64,000 nucleotides of DNA from assembly GCF_004683865.2 (NCBI RefSeq), contig NZ_CP040763.1, positions 62,001 through 126,000 of the forward strand, in the 5' to 3' direction. Origin of the DNA: Paracoccus liaowanqingii. GTDB taxonomy: Bacteria > Pseudomonadota > Alphaproteobacteria > Rhodobacterales > Rhodobacteraceae. This document shows positions 58,349 to 64,000 of the stretch, in pieces. The translations under genes were made by a program, and so were the position numbers. A model generated the notes under the pieces. That model was given only the letters and a program-made list of their open reading frames with translations. It was not told the DNA's origin and did not search any database. Numbering within the stretch: the stretch's first letter is position 1; each line of letters starts with the position of its first letter.

Positions 58349-60087
58349 GTAAGCGGGGCAAATTTCCGGGCAGCTCAGTTCAGACAGGCTGCCCCGCGAC
58401 AAGGTCAGGGAGGAACGGGACGCGTCCAGCCGACTGGTTGAGGCCGAGCCGATCGCCCAGATAAACGAAGAAGGAGATGCCGAGCTTTCGACAGGTCTTC
58501 ATCAACCCAAGCATGACATCGCGGGCCTGGCGGCCATCAATGCTCATTGTGCCGCCTGAGATCCGCCGTTTGGTCACGCAGGCACGCAGGTCGTTTTCCG
58601 AGGCATTGGTGTGGAGTGGAGTTTCCGGCCGCTCCAGCACTTTCAGCAGTTCGTGCTTTCGTCTGTGCAAGCGGGCTAGCAGCTGGTCCAAGTCGTTGTA
58701 GCCGGTCAGTTGCGTGAAGATGTTGTCGAAGCGCTTGGCAAGCATGGGGCAGTCTGCCTCAGCAGGGGTCAGCTTCCAGAGCTTCAGATCTCGATACAGT
58801 GTCCAGATCTCGTCCCGGATCTTCTCGATCTTGCGTGCCTGTTGGGGCGTCTTTGGCATTAGCTTCTGCAGCAGGCGCTCGGCATGTACCCAACACAAGG
58901 CATGATTGGGGACACGGAACTGCCCGGCATCATCGGACACGACCACCGTGTTTTCCATCAGCCCGTAATGGCGCACCGCGCCCCAGAGGGCGCCCTCGCT
59001 GACCTCACGCAGCAAGGTTCGGTCGAAGACATCTATGCGAAGTGCTACCAGGTGCTCGTACCAGGCCATCTGCGAGGTCAATAAGGTCTTTGGATGGGCG
59101 GCAAGATAAGCGACGACGTCCGGCGCGACTTTGCGACGGCGCATGTAATCGAGCGCTGCATCGTTGATCACGTAATCCTCGCGACCGGCCCGCAAGAGTG
59201 ACAGGAAATTCAGCCGCGACTTCGAGCGGCCTGTCCGAAACACGGTAAAGTCGGCACCGCCGATCTGTGTCGTGATCCCGTCGCGGCGGGCGTGGCGGGC
59301 GCCAGTGTCATCCACGCTGATGAAGGGTGCTGTTGCCAGGCCGGCCCGAAGGACTGCTTGATCCTCTTCGATAAAGCCGTCAAGACGACTGGTCAGGATG
59401 CGCACGACCTGCCGCTTGGAGATTTCCATGCCGATCCCGTTCAGGATCAAGGTCAGCCGTTCCGTCGTGACCTGCCCCTGGGCATGAAGGACAAGACAGA
59501 ACCGGCGCAGGTTGGCGCCAAAACCGCCGAGCAGTCCCGCTGGCAACGGTGCGATGATCGTCTTGCCCTCTGGAGTCAGCCAGCGCTCGCGGCGATAACG
59601 GACAACTTCGGACGAGATCGCCAGCTCACGGACCAGAACTGTCTCGTAGCCTTTGAAGCGCGACCCGGTGGGAGCCTTGGTCGTCAGTACCTCTTCGCGG
59701 GTGACACGATCCCGGTCGCGCTTGGCACCGCGGCGCCGTGATGGACCGCCAGATTTGCGAACTTCGCGTTCCGTAGCCTTCTCCATGCCGGATGGCTTGA
59801 AGGGAGGCCGAGGGGGCAGGTTCTTCAGCCGCGCAATCTCATCGCGCAGTTCCTGGTTCTCCACCTGGAGCGCCGCTTGCGACGTCTCGGCCGTCTCGAG
59901 TTGATCGGCGAGTTGGGACACCTGGTCTTCGAGGGAATGAAGCCGCTGCGACAGATCAATGACGAGCCGACGCAAACTGTCGGCGCTCAGCATCTCAAAG
60001 GCATCATCTGACGGCAGGCTCATACGATCTTGAATCAGACCAAGATCAAGAGCGCAACGATCATGCCCGGAAATTTGCCCCGCTTAC
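58349..60087 (-). mobile_element. IS66-family insertion sequence with 24-bp perfect inverted repeats
   Basis: A 1739-bp element bounded by perfect 24-bp inverted repeats at 58349-58372 and 60064-60087, which start GTAAGCGGGG at the outer ends, typical for IS66. It carries one transposase gene and no tnpA/tnpB accessory genes, so it belongs to the single-ORF (ISBst12-like) group. Its GC content is lower than that of the plasmid backbone. It lies just before the start codon of the RHE_PE00001-type gene. Confidence 0.92.
58380..60023 (-). CDS. IS66-family transposase (TnpC-like)
   Basis: A 547-residue transposase. Residues 15-70 form a leucine-rich coiled coil (LSQRLHSLEDQVSQLADQLE), followed by a basic region with PPRPPFKPSGMEKATER, a zinc-finger-like part, and the DDE core: FISVDDTGARHARRDGITT (first Asp), VVVSDDAGQFRVPNHALCWV (second Asp), and NASENDLRACVTKRRISGG (Glu). 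It appears complete, with no frameshift, so the element may be active. The start at 60023 lies 41 bases inside the right inverted repeat. It runs against the downstream host gene. Confidence 0.93.
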   Translation of the reverse strand: MSLPSDDAFEMLSADSLRRLVIDLSQRLHSLEDQVSQLADQLETAETSQAALQVENQELRDEIARLKNLPPRPPFKPSGMEKATEREVRKSGGPSRRRGAKRDRDRVTREEVLTTKAPTGSRFKGYETVLVRELAISSEVVRYRRERWLTPEGKTIIAPLPAGLLGGFGANLRRFCLVLHAQGQVTTERLTLILNGIGMEISKRQVVRILTSRLDGFIEEDQAVLRAGLATAPFISVDDTGARHARRDGITTQIGGADFTVFRTGRSKSRLNFLSLLRAGREDYVINDAALDYMRRRKVAPDVVAYLAAHPKTLLTSQMAWYEHLVALRIDVFDRTLLREVSEGALWGAVRHYGLMENTVVVSDDAGQFRVPNHALCWVHAERLLQKLMPKTPQQARKIEKIRDEIWTLYRDLKLWKLTPAEADCPMLAKRFDNIFTQLTGYNDLDQLLARLHRRKHELLKVLERPETPLHTNASENDLRACVTKRRISGGTMSIDGRQARDVMLGLMKTCRKLGISFFVYLGDRLGLNQSAGRVPFLPDLVAGQPV

Positions 60088-60105
60088 TCAGATGCCGTCC
60101 TTAGC
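60088..60105 (+). repeat. Flanking direct repeat, right copy (IS66-type element)
   Basis: TCAGATGCCGTCCTTAGC directly follows the right inverted repeat and includes the start codon of the next gene (ATG at 60092). See the left copy at 58331-58348. Confidence 0.75.
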
Positions 60106-61039
60106 TGATCCCCGGCCTTGGCTTGACGCCCAAGCGGCACAAGCCCCCGCACTTGCAGATGCAGCCCGCGATCTCGGGCGGCTGGAGGCCACGTTGCTGG
60201 CGCTGCCCGCGGCGGAGGCTACAGGGGCCCGCGAACGCCTGGTCTATCTTGAGGTCGAAGCAATGCTGCGGGCGCAGGGGCTGATGCTGGGTCGAGACGA
60301 GATCGGCCGCGAGCTGATGGAGGCCCGCGCAGCATCCGACCCGGAGGCATTGCGTCTGGCGCGGTGGGCTGTCCGCCGGCTGGAAGGGCAGGGGGCCCTG
60401 GCGGACCTGCCGGCCTTTCTGGGACTGCACCGCCGGGCTGCCTCCGATGAGCCATCGGCGACCAGCATGGACCTGCGCCTCCAGGGCAGGGAATTCGATG
60501 GCGCGGCCGCCGAATTCCTGGCGGCCGTCGATGCCTTTACGGGGCTACATCCGCTGGCACGCGGCCCTGCGGTTCTGGCGCTGTGGCGCATGGCCGAACT
60601 GTCTCCACCGGGGCAGGTGGCCGAGCCCGCCGTCTGGTCGGCGCGCCACATGGCGGCAGGGGCCGAAGGGCTTCGCTTCGTCCCTTTCAGCCGGCATGGG
60701 CGGCGGGTCTGGACCGGCTATGGTCCGCCCGCGGATCGGCTCGCCACGCATCTTGCCGCGCTGCGCGCCGGCGCGCAGGAAGCACGGGCGCTGATCCTGC
60801 GCATCGGGGCCTGGTCCGAGCAGGCCCGGGCCGCCACCGCCGGCATCAAGGGCGACAACGCCGCCCGGGTCATCGGCGTGCTGGCGGCCCGCCCCTTCGT
60901 CTCGGCCATGGAGATGGAGACGCGCGCCGGCATCAGCCGCCCCACGGCCGAGCGCATGCTGAAGCGCCTGAACGATCTCGGTCTGACCCGCGAGGTGACC
61001 GGAAATCGCAGGTTCAGGCTGTGGACCACCGAAATATGA
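60092..61039 (+). CDS. RHE_PE00001-type protein (DUF1612 plus C-terminal helix-turn-helix)
   Basis: A 315-residue protein of a family common on rhizobial and Rhodobacteraceae plasmids. ARDLGRLEATLLALPAAEAT and RERLVYLEVEAMLRAQGLML are in the N-terminal half; the C-terminal helix-turn-helix is FVSAMEMETRAGISRPTAER and MLKRLNDLGLTREVTGNRRF. It may be a DNA-binding protein; its role is unknown. The ATG at 60092 lies inside the repeat that flanks the IS66-type element, so insertion has cut it off from its own upstream region. The same ATGCCGTCC sequence is found on the left side of the element. Confidence 0.75.
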   Translation: MPSLADPRPWLDAQAAQAPALADAARDLGRLEATLLALPAAEATGARERLVYLEVEAMLRAQGLMLGRDEIGRELMEARAASDPEALRLARWAVRRLEGQGALADLPAFLGLHRRAASDEPSATSMDLRLQGREFDGAAAEFLAAVDAFTGLHPLARGPAVLALWRMAELSPPGQVAEPAVWSARHMAAGAEGLRFVPFSRHGRRVWTGYGPPADRLATHLAALRAGAQEARALILRIGAWSEQARAATAGIKGDNAARVIGVLAARPFVSAMEMETRAGISRPTAERMLKRLNDLGLTREVTGNRRFRLWTTEI

Positions 61040-61046
61040 TCGTATC

Positions 61047-61442
61047 ATGCCTTTGCGCTGCAGCACCTCGACTGCAGCCTGGGTGCAGATCCCGCCACGG
61101 GATGGCGAAACACCGGAGGGCCAGATAACACGCAAGCCGGACGCGAAGACGCCCCCGCATCAAAAGCCAACCGTTCTGAAAAGCGACAGTCGTCAGACCA
61201 ACTGGCGCCGGGCCAATCTGTCCAAGTACCGCGCCCATCTCGCCGTGCAACGCGCGCTCATGTCCGGCCAGCTCCAGAAGCAGCCTTGTGAGGTCTGCGG
61301 GGCGAGCGTCGTCGACGCCCATCACGACCGCTATGATCAGCCGCTTATTGTCCGCTGGCTGTGCCGAACCCATCACGTCAAGCTGCACCATTACGGCGAG
61401 GACATGTTCCCGATTGGAAGTGCGTCGGGAATTCGGGAATGA
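61047..61442 (+). CDS. Small HNH-like zinc-finger protein
   Basis: A 131-residue hypothetical protein. The C-terminal half has CEVCGASVVDAHHDRYDQPL and VRWLCRTHHVKLHHYG, with CxxC, two HH pairs and a further Cys: the layout of a zinc-bound HNH-type or phage-associated fold. The N-terminal half is polar and rich in Lys and Arg, possibly for binding nucleic acid. The start is uncertain; several in-frame ATGs or GTGs could be used, and the N-terminal 40 residues may not be translated. It lies 7 bases after the RHE_PE00001-type gene. The activity is unknown. Confidence 0.6.
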   Translation: MPLRCSTSTAAWVQIPPRDGETPEGQITRKPDAKTPPHQKPTVLKSDSRQTNWRRANLSKYRAHLAVQRALMSGQLQKQPCEVCGASVVDAHHDRYDQPLIVRWLCRTHHVKLHHYGEDMFPIGSASGIRE

Positions 61443-61776
61443 CAGGGTGCTGAGCGCGGCGTATAGCGAGCAAAGAGGTCAGACGGATACCGCTCTTTGC
61501 GCATTCCGCGTTGCCTCTTTTCCTACAGCAGCTGGGGTCGAGGACAGAGTGATATCTGATCTAACCTTATGCCAGCCGGGTTTCATGTCTATTGCCTGCT
61601 GAAAGGGCCGGAGGCGCAATGCCTTGCCGAAAGAGGTCATATCCGCATCAAAGGCTGATCTGACCGCCGTGAAGCATCTGGGCAGTAACCGGACAGGTAG
61701 GGCTCTCCTGTCATTACCGCCGAACAGCAGGCGCATATTTGCCGCCCTGTGTCATTGTGACGGCAGCCTGTGGCCG
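61443..61776. other. Intergenic region between the zinc-finger gene and the GGDEF-EAL gene
   Basis: About 330 bases without a recognisable gene. The two flanking genes are convergent. No clear intrinsic terminator or repeat was seen. Confidence 0.5.
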
Positions 61777-64000
61777 CTAAAGCACCGAAGCGTTGTTCAA
61801 TCGTGAAATGGTCTCGGCTACGCCCTCCGCACCGACGGGTTTGCTGATAAGAAAGCCCTGTACCTCGTTGCAACCCATGCTGCGTAGCACCGAGATTTGC
61901 GAGGCGGTCTCCACACCTTCAGCGGTGATAGTCATGCCCAGGCTCTGCGCCAGGCCGATGATTGCCCGAACAATCGCCTTTGGTCCTGCGCTTGCCTCAT
62001 TCATAGAGAGATCGCTCACGAAGCTCCGGTCGATCTTGATCTTGTCGAACGGGTAACTTCGAAGGTAGCTGAGGGAGGAATAGCCGGTTCCAAAATCGTC
62101 CATTGAGATGGTGATCCCGAGTGTGCGCAAGGCGTGCAGGAGTTCGAGGTTTGCTGCACTGTCAGCAAGCAGAACGGACTCCGTAATCTCCAGCTGAAGC
62201 CGCTTTCCAGACAGCCCACTCTGTAACAGGCTATGAGCAACCGCTTGCAACACATCGCCGGTACGGAACTGAACCGAAGAGAGGTTGACTGCCACGGTGA
62301 TGCCCTCAGGCCAAGTTGCTGCGTCGTGACAGGCCCTGTCCAGGGCCCAGGCACCGATCTCCACAATTAGGCCCATCTCCTCCGCGACAGGGATGAAGAA
62401 GACGGGGGGCACAAGCCCACGAGTTGGATGATGCCATCGAAGAAGCGCTTCAAAACCGTTGACGCGGTTGGTCGCGAGGTCCAACAGCGGCTGGTAGACG
62501 AGATGGAGTTCGCCACGCGCGACAGCGCCGCGAAGATCCTGCTTCAGCGCTTCCCGTTCCCGAAAGCTCTGCCCCATGGCGGTCTCGAAAATTCGATAAG
62601 TTCCTCGCCCACTAGCCTTGGCTTGATACAGCGCGATGTCCGCATCCCGAAGCATCTCGCCTGCGGTAACATTGGGATCGGAGGTCGAAACGATGCCAAT
62701 ACTGACGCCAACCGCCCCAGGACGACCGTCGAGTTCATAGGGCTCCTGGAGCACCTCGATAATCCGTTCGGCAAGTCTGGCCGCTTCGTCCGGGCTGTCC
62801 ACATCCGCCACAACGGCAAATTCGTCGCCCCCGAAACGGGCGACAACGTCCGACGTACGGACGCAGCTCTTGAGGCGCTCGCTTACCTCGACAAGCAAGC
62901 GATCCCCTGCGCAATGTCCGAGTGTGTCATTGACCGCTTTGAATTCGTCGAGGTCTAGAAACAGCAGCACCGTCGGTTTCTCCGGGCGCGCTGTCACCAG
63001 GGACTTCTCTAGTACGTCATACAGGATTGCCCGGTTGGCCAAGCCGGTGAGGGTGTCATGATGCGCGAGATAAAGCAGTTGTTCCTGTGCCCGTTGCCGC
63101 TCACTGACATCCTTGAAGAACAGGGATATCCCGTCGGGTGACGGATAAACATGGACCTTGAGCCAACGGTCGTATGCAGCAAAGTATCCTTCAAAATGTT
63201 CCGGAACACCCTGACTGAACGCCCTGTGAAAGTATTCTTCAAAAGGAGGAGAGACGAGTTCCGGGACAGCCTCATGGTAGAGTTTACCAATGAGTCCGCG
63301 TGCCCCGGGGACGACCTCCAACGCACTGCGGTTGAGGTAGACCACACGTAGTTGTCTATCAAATGTGATCACACCGTCCGTCGTGCTCGACAGCACATTT
63401 TCGAGCCGCTGCGCCGATTGTTCAGCTGCCCTCTTGGCCCTTTCCAGCGCGTCCTGTGTCCTCTTCGCTGTTGTCATATCGCGCGAGATGACGAGCAGTT
63501 TGTCTGGCTCGCCATTCGGCCCGAAAATTGGCGACACAGAAACATTCCACCATTTGGCGGTACCCTTTGCCGTCGGACAGAAATGAGAAAAATGAGCAGT
63601 ACGCCCTTGGCGCGCCGCATCAACAGCACATTCGATCGTTTCCCGGGCATCGGCAGGCCACAGACTGGCCCAAACTTGTCCCTTCAGCCGGCTTTCAAAA
63701 TCATCTATCTCCATCTCCCGCATGCCGGGGCCGTTCATGAACTGAACATGACCATCCAGGTTCACAACGCGGACACAGTCAGGCGTGCTTTCGAGGATGC
63801 TCCGGGCAAAGGCTTCGCTTTCGCGCAAGGCCACGTTTGCCATCTTGCGGTCATGGATATCTTCAAGGGTGCCATACCAGCGGACGATCGAACCCCGATC
63901 GTTCAGCCTCGGAGCCGCACGGGCGCGAAACCAGCGCCAGGACCCGCCGGTCTGCCGCAACCTGTATTCAACATCGATTGGCTCCCCCGACCGCAAGGCC
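61777..64000 (-). CDS. PAS-GGDEF-EAL cyclic-di-GMP enzyme, 5' end outside the window
   Basis: The last 740 codons of a larger protein; the frame stays open to the window edge, inside a PAS/PAC unit (EYRLRQTGGSWRWFRARAAP). Two more PAS units follow, then a GGDEF domain with an intact RFGGDEFAVV site (LFLDLDEFKAVNDTLGHCAG before it) and an EAL domain with FEALLRWHHP, LQLEITESVL, MDDFGTGYSSLSYLRSYPFD, KIDRSF and ITAEGVET, which are the metal and catalytic residues. Both activities, synthesis and breakdown of cyclic di-GMP, may therefore be present. GC content and codon use are clearly lower than in the plasmid core, which suggests acquisition from another source. Confidence 0.92.
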   Translation of the reverse strand, partial: ALRSGEPIDVEYRLRQTGGSWRWFRARAAPRLNDRGSIVRWYGTLEDIHDRKMANVALRESEAFARSILESTPDCVRVVNLDGHVQFMNGPGMREMEIDDFESRLKGQVWASLWPADARETIECAVDAARQGRTAHFSHFCPTAKGTAKWWNVSVSPIFGPNGEPDKLLVISRDMTTAKRTQDALERAKRAAEQSAQRLENVLSSTTDGVITFDRQLRVVYLNRSALEVVPGARGLIGKLYHEAVPELVSPPFEEYFHRAFSQGVPEHFEGYFAAYDRWLKVHVYPSPDGISLFFKDVSERQRAQEQLLYLAHHDTLTGLANRAILYDVLEKSLVTARPEKPTVLLFLDLDEFKAVNDTLGHCAGDRLLVEVSERLKSCVRTSDVVARFGGDEFAVVADVDSPDEAARLAERIIEVLQEPYELDGRPGAVGVSIGIVSTSDPNVTAGEMLRDADIALYQAKASGRGTYRIFETAMGQSFREREALKQDLRGAVARGELHLVYQPLLDLATNRVNGFEALLRWHHPTRGLVPPVFFIPVAEEMGLIVEIGAWALDRACHDAATWPEGITVAVNLSSVQFRTGDVLQAVAHSLLQSGLSGKRLQLEITESVLLADSAANLELLHALRTLGITISMDDFGTGYSSLSYLRSYPFDKIKIDRSFVSDLSMNEASAGPKAIVRAIIGLAQSLGMTITAEGVETASQISVLRSMGCNEVQGFLISKPVGAEGVAETISRLNNASVL

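Noticed and set aside
1..64000. CRISPR arrays, tRNA or rRNA genes, relaxase or type IV secretion genes
   Set aside because: None was seen. Short repeats are limited to the iterons, parS-like sites and the IS flanks.

Overview
The window looks like part of a large plasmid or chromid of a high-GC alphaproteobacterium, most likely a Paracoccus-type member of the Rhodobacteraceae. The evidence is the dense GC-rich coding, the families present (AmiC/AmiR, HWE kinase, a GGAAC-N16-CGTT stress promoter, RHE_PE00001-type protein) and a plasmid backbone at 52.5-57.4 kb: a Rep_3-type initiator, three 22-bp iterons, parA-parB, four parS-like palindromes and a Phd/VapC toxin-antitoxin pair. No rRNA, tRNA, CRISPR array, relaxase or conjugation gene was seen.

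Most of the rest is a collection of uptake-plus-hydrolysis operons for amide or peptide-like nitrogen compounds. (A) 1-7.66 kb, minus strand: AmiC-like sensor, AmiR-like antiterminator, Liv/Urt-type ABC importer, FmdA/AmdA amidohydrolase and the start of an SDR gene. (B) 20.4-28.5 kb, plus strand: a second AmiC-AmiR pair driving a Dpp/Opp-type importer and a second FmdA/AmdA enzyme. Both amiC genes are preceded by a hairpin at the place where an intrinsic terminator would sit; in A it has a run of U. Since AmiR-family ANTAR proteins act by antitermination, these look like two parallel, self-inducing amide-sensing operons (inference). (C) 10.9-19.5 kb, minus strand: a third peptide-type importer with an amidase, a RidA-family protein and a gamma-glutamyltransferase-family protein, divergent from an Asp/Glu/hydantoin racemase-family gene. 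(D) 37.8-49.1 kb: IclR regulator divergent from an M81 (MlrC-like) peptidase, a fourth importer, two M20 hydrolases and an amidase. An oxidoreductase, an aldehyde dehydrogenase and a HpcH/HpaI aldolase follow at 49.1-52.5 kb.

Between these lie a phospholipase D-family and a YihY-family membrane gene (8.1-10.8 kb); a stress locus (28.7-34.2 kb) with two DUF2382 proteins behind an EcfG-type promoter, next to a 1210-residue PAS/GAF HWE kinase and a single-domain response regulator; and a compact four-gene operon (34.3-37.6 kb: glycosyltransferase, acyl-CoA dehydrogenase-like, PIG-L deacetylase, NodS-like methyltransferase) whose product is unknown.

The right end (57.4-64 kb) is different: about 0.95 kb without a recognisable gene and partly low in GC, a complete IS66-family element with 24-bp inverted repeats flanked by an unusual 18-bp imperfect duplication, a RHE_PE00001-type gene, a small zinc-finger protein and a PAS-GGDEF-EAL protein cut by the window edge. 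Three genes (IclR, an M20 peptidase, an amidase) are each broken by one missing base in a G or C homopolymer, which points to sequencing error rather than true decay.
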